Shown here piece after piece: positions 36,968 to 46,590 of a DNA stretch of 64,000 bases; the stretch's first letter is position 1; the number at the start of each line of letters is the position of its first letter. The stretch spans positions 124,001 through 188,000 of the forward strand of contig NZ_QHLX01000002.1 of the NCBI RefSeq assembly GCF_004135675.1, in the 5' to 3' direction. Source of the stretch: Marinitoga lauensis (GTDB taxonomy: Bacteria; Thermotogota; Thermotogae; Petrotogales; Petrotogaceae). Position numbers and translations under genes: made by a program. Under the pieces are notes generated by a model, which saw only the letters and a list, made by a program, of their open reading frames with translations, searched no databases and was not told the origin of the DNA.

Positions 36968-37597
36968 TCACTCCTTTCTAATGGTTTGAAAACCTAAGAA
37001 TACCAGCGGAGTAACTACTAATGAAAAAGTCAATATTTGTGCGGAATCAATTTCATTTTTAAATATTAGATAGGTTAAAAGTCCTGATGCTCCAAAAAAT
37101 ATTATAGATCCTAAAATTCTATATCTTACAGCCAATAATGTGGCTAACAAAATTAATAACCATGGCGACATTTCAATTAGAGTTACTATTGAAAACCCAT
37201 GAGATAATAATGTAAATATTACTAATATTAAAAATATAGTATATCCTGTTCTTTTTATTACTTTTTCTCTTTCAAACAAATAACCAATATACAATAAATT
37301 CTTTAATAATAATGGGAATAACGTATAGAATATTAATATTTCTTTTTCTGGTACAAAATCCATTGTTAGAAAAAATGCAGAAACACCTATCATTATGTAT
37401 AATGTAATATTTGATGTCTTATACCTTAAATATCTTTCCATTTCATCAACTGAGAATATATCTTTATATATTTCTATTCCTATTATTATTAAATACATTA
37501 GCGAAAACCAGTAGTTTAATGAAACTAACACCGTTATTAAAAACAACAATGCTATTTCAACAATAAACAAATATTTTTTAAAGATAATTTTTTTCAT
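36968..37597 (-). CDS. multi-pass membrane protein downstream of XRE regulator
   Basis: About 209 residues with six or more helices. It resembles the small membrane proteins (DUF2178-like) often paired with an XRE regulator, including a DEMERYLRYKTSNIT cytosolic loop. Function unknown. ATG 37597 overlaps the regulator's stop (37599-37601 TAA, then A-ATG), with GGGGGTGA as ribosome binding site. Co-transcribed with the regulator and the barrel protein. Confidence 0.65.
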   Translation of the reverse strand: MKKIIFKKYLFIVEIALLFLITVLVSLNYWFSLMYLIIIGIEIYKDIFSVDEMERYLRYKTSNITLYIMIGVSAFFLTMDFVPEKEILIFYTLFPLLLKNLLYIGYLFEREKVIKRTGYTIFLILVIFTLLSHGFSIVTLIEMSPWLLILLATLLAVRYRILGSIIFFGASGLLTYLIFKNEIDSAQILTFSLVVTPLVFLGFQTIRKE

Positions 37598-37598
37598 T

Positions 37599-37838
37599 TT
37601 ATTCACCCCCTTGAAAAATCAATGAATCTTCTTGTTTTAAGTCTTCATTTTCAAGAATAAACAAATCTTCTACCTTACAATTAAAAACATATGCTAATTT
37701 TAGTGCTAAAAGCACTGAAGGAGCATATTTACCTTTTTCTATATAGTTTATTGTTTGCCTGGAAACACCTATTTTTTTTGCCAAATCTTCCTGAGTAAAA
37801 TCAAACATAGCTCTATATACTTTTAATTTATTTTTCAT
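37599..37838 (-). CDS. XRE-family transcriptional regulator
   Basis: 79 residues from ATG 37838 (GGAGGGATTTTT upstream). A single helix-turn-helix: RAMFDFTQEDLAKKIGVSRQ, TINYIEKGKYAPSVLLALKL, then FNCKVEDLFILE. It matches the short Cro/CI-like regulators that lack a sensor domain. Its promoter carries a perfect inverted repeat over the -35 box, so autoregulation is likely. Confidence 0.9.
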   Translation of the reverse strand: MKNKLKVYRAMFDFTQEDLAKKIGVSRQTINYIEKGKYAPSVLLALKLAYVFNCKVEDLFILENEDLKQEDSLIFQGGE

Positions 37839-37856
37839 AAAAATCCCTCCATTTAT

Positions 37857-37888
37857 ATTATACAACTTTACTTGACATTTTGTCAAGT
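37857..37888 (-). promoter_or_regulatory. XRE promoter with overlapping operator
   Basis: On the minus strand: TTGACA (37886-37881), 18-base spacer, TATAAT (37862-37857). The inverted repeat ACTTGACA-TTT-TGTCAAGT at 37870-37888 covers the -35 box and part of the spacer. Confidence 0.8.
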
Positions 37889-37912
37889 ATTTTTGACATG
37901 AATCGTTAAAAA

Positions 37913-37941
37913 AAATAGAATATTTTATGAATATTCTATTT
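37913..37941 (-). terminator. terminator after phosphatase gene
   Basis: AATAGAATAT / ATATTCTATT hairpin, with an eight-T run on the minus strand directly after the stem. Confidence 0.8.
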
Positions 37942-37942
37942 A

Positions 37943-38593
37943 TTAGAGAATAGTATATTCATTATTTTCTGAAATACCTAATGCTGATAATTTTCCACCA
38001 TATACACATCCTGTGTCTATATCTATACTAATAATATTATTGTTTTCATCTTTATGAAAATACACTTCATATTCTCCAGTTATATAGGATGTCGGAGTAT
38101 GTCCATGAATTACAATATAATCTTCATATCTTTTATTCTGCATGTAAAAATCGTCTCTTATCCAGAGTAAATCTCTTTTGTTCTGTTCATTTAAATTTAT
38201 CCTATATCTAACGCCACCATGAACAAACAAATATTTTTGTCCATTTATTTCTTCTATATGATATAACTTTAGTGCTTTAATAAAATCTATATATTTTTCT
38301 TCAATATTATTATTAAAACTTCTAAAAGTATATGCTGCACCATTTCTAAACCATACTCCATCTGAATATTTTCCACTTTTTTCTAAATAATCTATCATCA
38401 TATCTTCATGATTTCCTTTTAAAAATACTGCTCTATTTTTTAATTTGAATAATAAATCGAGGACCAGTTTTGAATCCGGCCCTCGATCAATATAATCTCC
38501 TAAGAAAATGATTTTATCATTTTCTGGAATTTTCTGTATTAATTTTAATAAATGATCATACATACCATGAATATCGGATATTGCCCATATCAT
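37943..38593 (-). CDS. metallophosphatase (PrpE/ApaH-like)
   Basis: 216 residues from ATG 38593 (AAAGGA upstream). Motifs in order: AISDIHGMYDHLL, IFLGDYIDRGPDSKLV, FLKGNHEDMM, FVHGGVRYR and IVIHGHTPTS. This is the PPP-type fold of bacterial protein phosphatases and Ap4A hydrolases; which substrate is used cannot be decided. The start codon overlaps the last bases of the membrane-protein gene upstream. Confidence 0.85.
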   Translation of the reverse strand: MIWAISDIHGMYDHLLKLIQKIPENDKIIFLGDYIDRGPDSKLVLDLLFKLKNRAVFLKGNHEDMMIDYLEKSGKYSDGVWFRNGAAYTFRSFNNNIEEKYIDFIKALKLYHIEEINGQKYLFVHGGVRYRINLNEQNKRDLLWIRDDFYMQNKRYEDYIVIHGHTPTSYITGEYEVYFHKDENNNIISIDIDTGCVYGGKLSALGISENNEYTIL

Positions 38594-39210
38594 CAAAATA
38601 TTCCTTTCATTATTAGAATCCAGATTGATGATACTATAACTCCATAAACAGGAGAAAATATCCATTCTTTAGATTTCTCTTTAACTATAAAAAATCTATA
38701 TAGCACCCCTGCCAATATTGCAACCAATACCCATTCAATTTTAATTTTACTCAAAAAAATATATATTGCCAATCTTTCTGAAGCACCTGCGGTATCTTTT
38801 ATTTGAGGATCTATAATATTATATGTTCTTTCTATAAAAGAGCCAAAGCTCGTAGCCAACATCATACCAATTAAATAATAAATAAATTCATTTGAAATAT
38901 AAGAATGTGTATATGCTTTATAAAATACCAAATTTATTATCAATGCTATAACAAGATATAATAATTCTTTTTTAAAATTTGTTCCTTTGGTTCTATATAT
39001 ATCTATAAAAACATGATACGCTATTAATACTAAAAAAGCTACAATTCCAATTGGTGAATTTAAAGTATCAAAAGTAAATGCTAAAATAGCAATGATACTC
39101 CAGACTATATGCGTTATTAAATTATTTTTTTCTTTTAATTTTTCAGAATAAACATTGGAAAATGCATGATCTGCAATAAAATTGGATAAAAATCCATGTA
39201 ATGGTATCAT
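38593..39210 (-). CDS. DUF3307-like membrane protein
   Basis: 205 residues, about five helices. The N-terminus FLSNFIADHAFSNVYSEKLK followed by LITHIVWSIIAI and LIAYHVFIDIYRTK fits DUF3307 (Asp and His residues on the first helices, H-x-x-x-D on the third). No function is known for the family. It lies two bases from pdxT and overlaps the phosphatase start, so it is probably in the pdxST transcript. Confidence 0.6.
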   Translation of the reverse strand: MIPLHGFLSNFIADHAFSNVYSEKLKEKNNLITHIVWSIIAILAFTFDTLNSPIGIVAFLVLIAYHVFIDIYRTKGTNFKKELLYLVIALIINLVFYKAYTHSYISNEFIYYLIGMMLATSFGSFIERTYNIIDPQIKDTAGASERLAIYIFLSKIKIEWVLVAILAGVLYRFFIVKEKSKEWIFSPVYGVIVSSIWILIMKGIF

Positions 39211-39211
39211 C

Positions 39212-39793
39212 TTATTTCACCTGCTTTTTAGCTACAATTGTTTCTACAAAATATTGATGAACTGAAGGGTCATCCTCTATTTCTGGATGGAATGATGCTG
39301 CTAAAATATTATTTTCTCTCACCAATACCGGTGCATCTTTAAATTCTATTAATTTTTCAACATTTTCTCCATATTCTACAATCTTTGGAGCCCTTATAAA
39401 AGTTACTTTAATATCTTTTTCCTGAAATTTTAAAACTTCTTCAAACGAAAACACCTGTCTTCCATAGGCATTTCTTTCAACGTATATATCAATTAATCCA
39501 AGTGTTTCCTGTTGTGGATAATTTTTTATGCCTTTTGATACAACAATCATACCTGCACATGTTCCAAAAATCGGAAAACCGTTTTGTGCTTTTCTTTTTA
39601 ATTCTTCCCACAATCCTGTTTTTTTCATTAATTTTGAAATTGTTGTACTTTCTCCACCTGGAATTATTAAACCTTCAACTTCATTTAATGTTTCAATTGA
39701 TTTAACTTTAACAGGTGTATGACCAATTTTTTCTATCATATTTGCATGTTCTCGGATATCTCCTTGAACAGCTAATACACCTATTTTCAACAT
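39212..39793 (-). CDS. pdxT: pyridoxal 5'-phosphate synthase glutaminase subunit
   Basis: 193 residues. Class-I glutaminase features: oxyanion strand LIIPGGESTTISKLMKK, catalytic Cys in IFGTCAGMIVVSKG, His-Glu pair in AASFHPEIEDD. The motif RNAYGRQVFSFE is typical of PdxT. It supplies ammonia to PdxS. ATG 39793 overlaps the pdxS stop, so the two are coupled. Confidence 0.97.
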   Translation of the reverse strand: MLKIGVLAVQGDIREHANMIEKIGHTPVKVKSIETLNEVEGLIIPGGESTTISKLMKKTGLWEELKRKAQNGFPIFGTCAGMIVVSKGIKNYPQQETLGLIDIYVERNAYGRQVFSFEEVLKFQEKDIKVTFIRAPKIVEYGENVEKLIEFKDAPVLVRENNILAASFHPEIEDDPSVHQYFVETIVAKKQVK

Positions 39794-40668
39794 TACCAAC
39801 CTCTTTCTTGTAAATGAACGTCTAATTCTTCAATTTCTAGCCCTTCCATTGGTGATCCTATATCTTCACTTATTTTTGCTAATTTTTCTGGATCGTCATA
39901 ATGTAATACAGCTTCTACTATAGCTTTTGCCATTTTCTTTGGATCTTTTGATTTGAATATACCTGATCCTACAAATACACCATCTGCACCTAATAACATC
40001 ATTAATGCAGCATCTGCAGGTGTTGCAACTCCTCCAGCTGCAAAGTTAACTACAGGTAATCTTCCTAATTTTTTAACTTCTGCTACTAAATCTACAGGTG
40101 CTCCTATTTGTTTTGCAAAAGTTACTAATTCCTCTTCTGGCATATTTTGAACCATTCTTACCTCATCCATAACCTGTCTCATATGTTTTACTGCTTCTAC
40201 AACATTACCTGTTCCTGCTTCACCTTTTGTTCTAATCATTGCTGCGCCTTCTGCAATTCTTCTTAAAGCTTCTCCTAAGTTTCTTGCACCACAAACAAAT
40301 GGAACTTTGTATTCGTGTTTATTTAAGTGATATTTGTTATCTGCTGGAGTCAAAACCTCTGATTCATCAATAAAATCTACTCCTAATGCTTCTAAAATTC
40401 TTGCTTCTGCAATATGGCCAATTCTTACCTTTGCCATTACAGGAATTGAAACTGCTTCCATAATTTCTTTAATCTTTGAAATGCTTGCCATTCTTGCAAC
40501 TCCACCTGCTTTTCTAATGTCCGCAGGTACTCTTTCTAATGCCATAACTGCTACTGCTCCTGCTTCTTCTGCAATTTTTGCCTGTTCTGCTGTTGTTACA
40601 TCCATTATTACACCATTTTTGAACATTTCAGCAAAGCCTTTCTTTACAACCCATGTACCTTTTTCCAT
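39793..40668 (-). CDS. pdxS: pyridoxal 5'-phosphate synthase subunit PdxS
   Basis: 291 residues, full length. Conserved Lys in [16 protein letters not shown] (ribose-5-phosphate Schiff base), then [45 protein letters not shown] and [14 protein letters not shown]. It forms the 12-mer synthase that makes PLP from ribose-5-phosphate, glyceraldehyde-3-phosphate and ammonia. GGAGGAATAT upstream. No PLP-specific regulator is visible. Confidence 0.98.
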   Translation of the reverse strand: MEKGTWVVKKGFAEMFKNGVIMDVTTAEQAKIAEEAGAVAVMALERVPADIRKAGGVARMASISKIKEIMEAVSIPVMAKVRIGHIAEARILEALGVDFIDESEVLTPADNKYHLNKHEYKVPFVCGARNLGEALRRIAEGAAMIRTKGEAGTGNVVEAVKHMRQVMDEVRMVQNMPEEELVTFAKQIGAPVDLVAEVKKLGRLPVVNFAAGGVATPADAALMMLLGADGVFVGSGIFKSKDPKKMAKAIVEAVLHYDDPEKLAKISEDIGSPMEGLEIEELDVHLQERGW

Positions 40669-40686
40669 TTTATATTCCTCCTTTAT

Positions 40687-41980
40687 TTATTCTTCCCAAT
40701 ATCTTTTTGAAATTGTTGTTAATCTTGAAAAATCACCCTTTTTTCTTCCTACCTTCGCACAATGTTTTCCATTTACTTCTACTATATCTGCAGTAAAATC
40801 TATCTTTTCCTTTAACAATTTTGAACCCACTCCATAACTATCAACTGGAACATCAAGAGTTTCAAATAATTTTATTTTTTCTGCATCAAAACCACCTGAA
40901 ACCAGGATTTTTAAATCGTTTAATCCATATTTATCAAATATTTGCCTTGCTCTCCATACTAATTCTGGATTTACTCCTAATGAAGATTTATCTTTAGGAA
41001 CTACACTTTTATCCCTTAAACTTCCAGAGGTATCAAATCTTACTCCCATATTTTATTTTTACCTGATCCAATAATTATTGAAGGGTCTGTTTTACCGAGT
41101 ACAAACTTTTCCCTGTTATGTATTCATAGAATCTATCTACTAATTTTAATGTTGTTCCAATAACATCATTATCCCAATCTACTAACACAATTCTATTTAC
41201 TTTTTCATCTATATGTTTATCAAAAGCAATTGCCGCAGCTGTTGTATCTCCGTCGTATGAAGCAATTAATGCATGCGGAATTGTTCCAAGTGATTCAATT
41301 CCCCAATAATCAGCATTTGCATCTGTAGAAACTCCAAATGCTCCCGCTTTTAATGCAGCATATCCATCTGTTGCCTGAACCCAGAAATGATCAAAACGAG
41401 CGCTAAAAAATAGTATAGGCTTTCCATTAGCTACATCTACAACTTTTTTTACAGAGGTCGCGGTTGATGTGGCTCTTGCTAAAACTCCTAATAAAATCGT
41501 TTCTAAATAACCAAAATAAGCCGGATCTCCTTCAATTGTTAAAACTGGTTCCATATCTTTTGCTTCATCACCATCATATAACGCTTTAACTTCTATTTCA
41601 TTCCATTTGTCTACCCATAAGTCATTTAACAACATTCTTAAATCCCATTTTTTAGAGGTTATTTTGAGCAATTCCTCTTTATCCATTTTATGAGCAGCAT
41701 TTTGAAGTGCTTTTTCGAGGGATAATATTTGATTGAATAATTCATTAGCTTTTTCTTCATTTTTATAATAACCTGTTCCAAATCTTAATATAGCCAGCGC
41801 TTCATCAATTCCCACTACTACACAATCTTTTCTGGGAAAATATTGATAAAGCACATTAACATGCCTATTATCTTTTTTTAGTACTTCAACATATCTTGTA
41901 AAATATTTATCAGAATAATAACCCATTCTTATTCTATCAATTGGCACTTTAAATACCTTTGGATGTAATCTTTTTGACAT
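40687..41980 (-). CDS. pncB: nicotinate phosphoribosyltransferase, two frame breaks
   Basis: ATG 41980 after AGGTGATTAAA. The N-terminal ~300 residues (SDKYFTRYVEVLKKDNRH, EGDPAYFGYLETILLGVLAR, STDANADYWGIESLGTIPHA) and the C-terminal part (VRFDTSGSLRDKSVVPKDKS, SGGFDAEKIKLFE, VDSYGVGSKLL) are classic NAPRTase. They join when one A is added to the A4 run at 41107-41110 and one G to the G3 run at 41044-41046 (minus strand), giving GKKFVLGKTDPSIIIGSG. PncB salvages nicotinic acid for NAD. The nearby nadXAC operon (50-52 kb) supplies the de novo route. Confidence 0.93.
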
Positions 41981-42038
41981 TTTAATCACCTCAAATTTAA
42001 TTATATATTTAAATTTATTCTTAAATGTTTTATATTCG

Positions 42039-42527
42039 TTAAAGTTTGTTACATCGAACTATTTTATCATTTTCTATTTTTAACCCTTCTATTTTTAATA
42101 AATATCTTTTTAAATCTTCTCCACCGCCATATTTACCAACATGTCCATTATTCTTTATAACTCTATGACAGGGAAAGATTAAAGGAATTTTATTTTTAGC
42201 CATTACACTACCAACGGCTCTTGCTGCATTTGGGTAACCTGCTTTAATAGCTAATTCTTTATAAGAAACAACATGTCCAAATTTTACGTTTTTTAATTCT
42301 GTTAATACTCTTTCTTCAAACTCATTTTTAAAGTTTATTTCATATGGAATTTCATTTAATACATCTTTTCCTGATAAATATTCTTTTATTTTATAATAAA
42401 AATCCGCTGTATATTCATCATATACATCTTCTAATATCTCGTTTGTGAGATCAATTCTAAAAATTTTATTATTATTAATATACCCTATTATACTCCCTAC
42501 AGGAGTACTTACTATAAAAGTATTCAC
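42039..42527 (-). CDS. ogt: methylated-DNA-protein-cysteine methyltransferase
   Basis: 162 residues with the active site IPLIFPCHRVIKNNG (PCHRV), the HTH VSYKELAIKAGYPNAARAVG and the final GKYGGGEDLKRYLLKIEG. It repairs O6-alkylguanine by suicide transfer to Cys. Full length. AGGTGAT upstream. It is followed by pncB with a ~50-base gap. Confidence 0.95.
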   Translation of the reverse strand: MNTFIVSTPVGSIIGYINNNKIFRIDLTNEILEDVYDEYTADFYYKIKEYLSGKDVLNEIPYEINFKNEFEERVLTELKNVKFGHVVSYKELAIKAGYPNAARAVGSVMAKNKIPLIFPCHRVIKNNGHVGKYGGGEDLKRYLLKIEGLKIENDKIVRCNKL

Positions 42528-42675
42528 AATATCACCTCAAATGGTAGTATACCAGAAAAATTTTTATATTCATATACTTATATCTTTTAAATATACGCAA
42601 ATATACCCTAATACATCTAAAAATAAAGATATTATGAAAATTTTTTCATGGTTGTTTTATTTATAAATTGTTTTA

Positions 42676-42719
42676 TTTTCTAAGGATTTTCTAAGGAAAT
42701 ACTAAGTTTTCTTTAAGGT
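42676..42719 (+). promoter_or_regulatory. four 11-bp direct repeats upstream of the 42789 gene
   Basis: TTTTCTAAGGA (42676-42686), TTTTCTAAGGA (42687-42697), AATACTAAGTT (42698-42708) and TTCTTTAAGGT (42709-42719) keep CTAAGG-like cores at 11-base steps. They end about ten bases before a possible -10 box (TATTAT near 42729). This spacing is typical of OmpR/PhoB-type activator sites. Confidence 0.6.
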
Positions 42720-42788
42720 TTATAAGTTATTATATCAGTGTCGAAAGACAATAACTAAAAAATAAAACAAAATTATGGAGGTGTTATT

Positions 42789-43478
42789 ATGAAGAAATTT
42801 TTAACTGTATTATTAGTAGGTGGATTAATGGCTGGTTCTATTTTCGCTTTTAACGCTAGTGCTCCAAGAGCTTATCAGAGTCAAGATGTTGCTCCAATGT
42901 ATCAAAATTATCAAGGTGTTCATGGTGGATACATGTTTAACGATGAAAATTTAATTACACTCAGTGGCACAATTGATTCAATTGAAGAAAATAAGGACTT
43001 TCCTGGAATGTTAGAAATAAAAGTAAAAACTGAAAATGGTGATATTGTAGAAATTCATGCTAATTCATACTTTGCAAAAGATATTGAAGTAGGAAAAAGT
43101 ATAGAAGTTAAAGGTTGGGAAGTTGAATTTGCAGATGAAAAAATATTTAGACCTGTTGAAACTAAAATTGATGGAGAAGAAGTTTTGTTAAATGGTTATA
43201 GAGGTGCTGCAAGAGGTATGGGTGCTGAAACTACAATGCCTGGTTACGGGAAACCTGTAAATAATTTTAGAGGAAATAGAGGATATGCTCCTAATATGAA
43301 TTATAGAAGACCTGTAAATAATTTTAAAGGTAATATGAATTATGCTCCTAATATGAACTATGGTCATGGAAGAAATCAACAATTTAGATCACCTATGAAT
43401 TATCAAAATCATATGCCAGATAATTATATGCCAGGATATACACCACAAACACAGCCAATGCCAAGAGGTAGATGGTAA
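42789..43478 (+). CDS. secreted OB-fold-like protein with Met/Asn-rich repeats
   Basis: 229 residues; GGAGGTGTT upstream. Signal peptide MKKFLTVLLVGGLMAGSIFA. Residues ~55-125 (LITLSGTIDSIEENKDFPGM, LEIKVKTENGDIVEIHANSY, VGKSIEVKGWEVEFADEKIF) look like an OB-fold of the kind found in secreted bacterial proteins. The tail has two copies of a ~20-residue repeat (PVNNFRGNRGYAPNMNY, PVNNFKGNMNYAPNMNY) and a Pro/Gln/Met end. A Met/His-rich tail suggests metal binding, but this is inference. It resembles the protein at 56658 in plan. Possible control by the 11-bp repeats in its promoter. Confidence 0.65.
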   Translation: MKKFLTVLLVGGLMAGSIFAFNASAPRAYQSQDVAPMYQNYQGVHGGYMFNDENLITLSGTIDSIEENKDFPGMLEIKVKTENGDIVEIHANSYFAKDIEVGKSIEVKGWEVEFADEKIFRPVETKIDGEEVLLNGYRGAARGMGAETTMPGYGKPVNNFRGNRGYAPNMNYRRPVNNFKGNMNYAPNMNYGHGRNQQFRSPMNYQNHMPDNYMPGYTPQTQPMPRGRW

Positions 43479-43481
43479 TAA

Positions 43482-43513
43482 AAACACCGAGGTAAAACCC
43501 GGTGTTTTTTTTT
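43482..43513 (+). terminator. terminator of the 42789 gene
   Basis: AACACCG / CGGTGTT hairpin followed by nine T. Confidence 0.85.
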
Positions 43514-43557
43514 CGACTTAGTCGACAGCTTCGACAACTTTCGTCAACCTTCGACAA
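43513..43557. repeat. dispersed 45-bp repeat R2, copy 1
   Basis: Begins TCGACTTAGTCGACAG and continues with TTCGACAACTTTCGTCAACC. A palindromic core (CGACTTAGTCG) is followed by several TCGAC/GTCAA words. Two more copies lie at 44768-44812 and 46439-46473 (the last lacks about ten bases). The first two flank the ATPase gene 43569-44714 on both sides. Confidence 0.75.
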
Positions 43558-43568
43558 AATTCAATGCA

Positions 43569-44714
43569 TTAATCTATATATAAATACTTACTTTTTCCTG
43601 AAAGTCTATAAATCCCATTTTGTTCAATTATAATTCCTGTTTTTAATAGCTTATCAAAAATAGAATAAGCAGTTGAACGTGGTAGTTTTTTATTTTCTAT
43701 TGCTTTTTTTACTATATCTTCTCTCGTTCCAGGAAATAAATCCTCATCTATCATAGATTTTTGTTTATCTGTTAAAGATATTTCTTTTAAATATTCATTC
43801 ACAATTGTTTTTATTGTTGTTCTTGCAAAAGAATAATCTATTTTTTCTAATTTTTTAGATAATGCCTCAAAAACTATCTTCTGTGTTATCCAAAAAGCAT
43901 CTCTTGGATTACCGTCAGAATAATCTGCTATTAAATCTATTACATTTTCATCAAATAGATAAATAAAATCCTTTATTCTTTTTATAATAATTTCTTTTAT
44001 TTCGCTATTTGTAAATTCTCTTAAATATATTATATCCTTTATTACATTTTCTAAATTTCCGCTTTCATTTCTATGCATTCTATCAAATTTATATTCTCTA
44101 TATATAGAATATGGCAATGAAACCAAAACTATAAAACCTTCTTTTTGCAATTCTAATTTTAAATTATCTAAAACGAGTAACACTTCTTTTTTGCTTTCTT
44201 TATCGAGTTCATCAATTATCAAAACTACTTTTTTATATTTTTTTATCAATTCATCTGTTAATTTATTTAAATATTCTTTAGCTTTAAAATAATTAAACCT
44301 TGGAATTTTTTGATTTTGTCTGGAAACACTGGCATTTCCAAAAAAACTCATACCCATTGAAAATCCTTTTATATACGATATTTCTTCTAAAACCCATTCT
44401 TTTATTTCTCTGGAAAGTTCTATATCTTTTTCTGTTTTCAAAGATAAATTATATAAAATATCATATAATATTGTATCCTGATTTTCTCTTTGAGACAAGG
44501 ATATTTTTACTGAATATAAATCTGTATATATATTATTTATAACTGTGGTTTTACCTATACCTGTTTCTCCACATATGCCATATATTCCATAAGGTTGATA
44601 TTTTATTATTAAATTTATCATTTCAAATTCTTTATCTCTATTTACAAGCAGGTTTTTATTTTTTTCATCTAATGGTTTATCCATAAGCCTTTCTATTATT
44701 TTTCCAAAATCCAT
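43569..44714 (-). CDS. Orc1/Cdc6-like AAA ATPase with C-terminal winged helix
   Basis: 381 residues. Walker A is CGETGIGKTTVINNIY (about residues 49-64), Walker B VVLIIDELDKESKKEV (about 163-178), the sensor-type segment FIVLVSLPYS, and a sensor-2-like GNPRDAFWITQ. A winged-helix end follows (KKLPRSTAYSIFDKLLKTGI). This is the STAND/Orc-type plan seen in archaeal replication initiators and in bacterial accessory ATPases. It stands alone between two copies of repeat R2, which would suit a DNA-binding protein and its sites. A GGTGAAAT site precedes the ATG. Role unknown. Confidence 0.75.
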   Translation of the reverse strand: MDFGKIIERLMDKPLDEKNKNLLVNRDKEFEMINLIIKYQPYGIYGICGETGIGKTTVINNIYTDLYSVKISLSQRENQDTILYDILYNLSLKTEKDIELSREIKEWVLEEISYIKGFSMGMSFFGNASVSRQNQKIPRFNYFKAKEYLNKLTDELIKKYKKVVLIIDELDKESKKEVLLVLDNLKLELQKEGFIVLVSLPYSIYREYKFDRMHRNESGNLENVIKDIIYLREFTNSEIKEIIIKRIKDFIYLFDENVIDLIADYSDGNPRDAFWITQKIVFEALSKKLEKIDYSFARTTIKTIVNEYLKEISLTDKQKSMIDEDLFPGTREDIVKKAIENKKLPRSTAYSIFDKLLKTGIIIEQNGIYRLSGKSKYLYID

Positions 44715-44767
44715 AATTTCACCTCAAAGTGTTTACCTGTTTTATTAATATTATACCATAATTACCT

Positions 44768-44812
44768 TCGACTTAGTCGACAGCTTCGACAACTTTCGTC
44801 AACCTTTGACAA
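44768..44812. repeat. dispersed 45-bp repeat R2, copy 2
   Basis: Same orientation and text as copy 1 with one change (CCTTTGACAA for CCTTCGACAA). It lies just upstream of the ATPase start and just downstream of the MFS gene. Confidence 0.75.
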
Positions 44813-44844
44813 TCTCCTCTTTGAGATAATTTTTTGGATTACTT

Positions 44845-46071
44845 TTAAATATTATTATGGTAATATGGAATTATATAAAATATTGTTATTAATAATCCTG
44901 TCATTCCCAGAAATATTAAATAATATCCACTATGAATTTTATCTATTATCCTTCCACCTATAGATATACCTATTATTGTAGCTATTTGCATTATTACCAT
45001 TTTTAATGCTCCAATTCTTCCTCTTATTTCATTATCTATACTCATTTGAAATTTTGAATTTATTATTACATTGGATATTATAAATGATATATTAAACATA
45101 AATAATATTATCGAGATTATTAAAAATTTAATAATTTTATTCGGAAAACTCCAAAGTATTACTATTCCTAAGAATGCAATTGCAATATTCAAAATAATAT
45201 TGGACAATTTGAAATATTTTGTTTTTTTATTATTTGTCATTATAAAGGTTATTAATGATGCTCCGGTTAAAGAACCTATTGTCATGAATGTTTCTGACAA
45301 ACCCACATATGTCGATGAAAATCCTCCATCCCTTTTTATTATTACAGGTATAAATACTGCAAAAATTGGTATCATCCATGCAGAATAAAATATCATCATA
45401 TTCAACAAATGTTTTAACTCCTTTTTAACTTTTAAATATTTTATTCCATTTTTTATTTCATTAAAAAAGGATATTTCTGATAATTTTTTCTTGTTTTCTA
45501 TATTAATTTTATATTCAATATAAAATTCGCTTATGCCTGATAATATGAATGTTATACCATTAATAAATAGTAACATTTTAATTCCGAATATGCTATATAA
45601 AAACGCACCTATTGGAGGACCTGCTAGCGAAGAAATATTTGAAACAATCAAAAGATTTGAATTCGCTTTTTCAAGATATTGCTCTTCTACAATTTCTGGT
45701 AACATTGCATATGTTGAGGTATCAAATAATGTACTTATAATAGATTGTATAACTAAATACACAAACACCATCCATACACTTATAATATTACTGGCTATAA
45801 GATATGCCATAACTAAGCATAATATTCCACTGATAAAATCCATTTCAACCATTATTTTCTTTCTATTATAATTATCAGCTATAACCCCTAAAAAAGGTCT
45901 TATTAATATTTCAAAAACCATAATAAATATTGTTGCTAACCCTAGTATTGTTGCTGATTGTGTCATATCCAACAATAATAGCGGAAAGCCTATAACTTGA
46001 ATTGTATCTCCTAAATCTGATATAAATCTTCCAAATATATATAATTTGAAGTTTTTATTCACATTTTTCAC
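44845..46071 (-). CDS. MFS transporter (MFS_3 / multidrug-efflux type)
   Basis: 408 residues, twelve helices. The loop 2-3 motif is GVIADNYNRKKIMVEMD (G-x-x-x-D-x-x-x-R-K) and the protein begins LYIFGRFISDLGDTIQVIGF, as in the enterobactin-exporter / macrolide-efflux branch. It probably exports small molecules; the substrate is unknown. A GGAAGTG site precedes the ATG. It lies upstream of the Orc-like ATPase on the same strand, separated by repeat R2. Confidence 0.85.
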   Translation of the reverse strand: MKNVNKNFKLYIFGRFISDLGDTIQVIGFPLLLLDMTQSATILGLATIFIMVFEILIRPFLGVIADNYNRKKIMVEMDFISGILCLVMAYLIASNIISVWMVFVYLVIQSIISTLFDTSTYAMLPEIVEEQYLEKANSNLLIVSNISSLAGPPIGAFLYSIFGIKMLLFINGITFILSGISEFYIEYKINIENKKKLSEISFFNEIKNGIKYLKVKKELKHLLNMMIFYSAWMIPIFAVFIPVIIKRDGGFSSTYVGLSETFMTIGSLTGASLITFIMTNNKKTKYFKLSNIILNIAIAFLGIVILWSFPNKIIKFLIISIILFMFNISFIISNVIINSKFQMSIDNEIRGRIGALKMVIMQIATIIGISIGGRIIDKIHSGYYLIFLGMTGLLITIFYIIPYYHNNI

Positions 46072-46438
46072 TTCCTTATTGTATATATTCCATTTTTATT
46101 TTATATCCTTTTTTCTTTTTTATATAACTTTTATGGAATACTACTTTTTTCAGATTATATTAATATCGTTGTGAATTTTATAACTTTATCAGTCGGTAAA
46201 ATTTTAAATAAGTTTCAGTTAAATTACACGCAATTAAATGATATCATTTTTCATTACTTATTCACGATAATTTTATCAAAAATAAAAAAAAATAAATAAT
46301 ATTAATATAAAATTATGGTAAATTTCTCTTTTCCTAAATTAAATAAATTTACATCTTTACTATATCATATGATATATTTTATTGTTAATTTTTTAGTTAA
46401 TAGGATTTCATTGATAAAAAACAACAATTATCTTTTTT

Positions 46439-46473
46439 TCGACTTAGTCGACAGCTTCGACAACTTTCGACAA
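46439..46473. repeat. dispersed repeat R2, copy 3 (shortened)
   Basis: TCGACTTAGTCGACAG then TTCGACAACTTTCGACAAAA; lacks the TCGTCAACCT segment of the other copies. Confidence 0.7.
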
Positions 46474-46590
46474 AAATTTTACTGAATAAATTAATAATCC
46501 TGGTTATCAATGTTATGCACCGAAAAGATATATAAGTGGTAAGGATTAACAAAAATATATACTCCTCTTCCTGGATGGTAATAAAATAAT

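Noticed and set aside
43513-46473. Repeat R2 as a CRISPR array
   Set aside because: Only three copies, separated by whole genes, and no cas genes.
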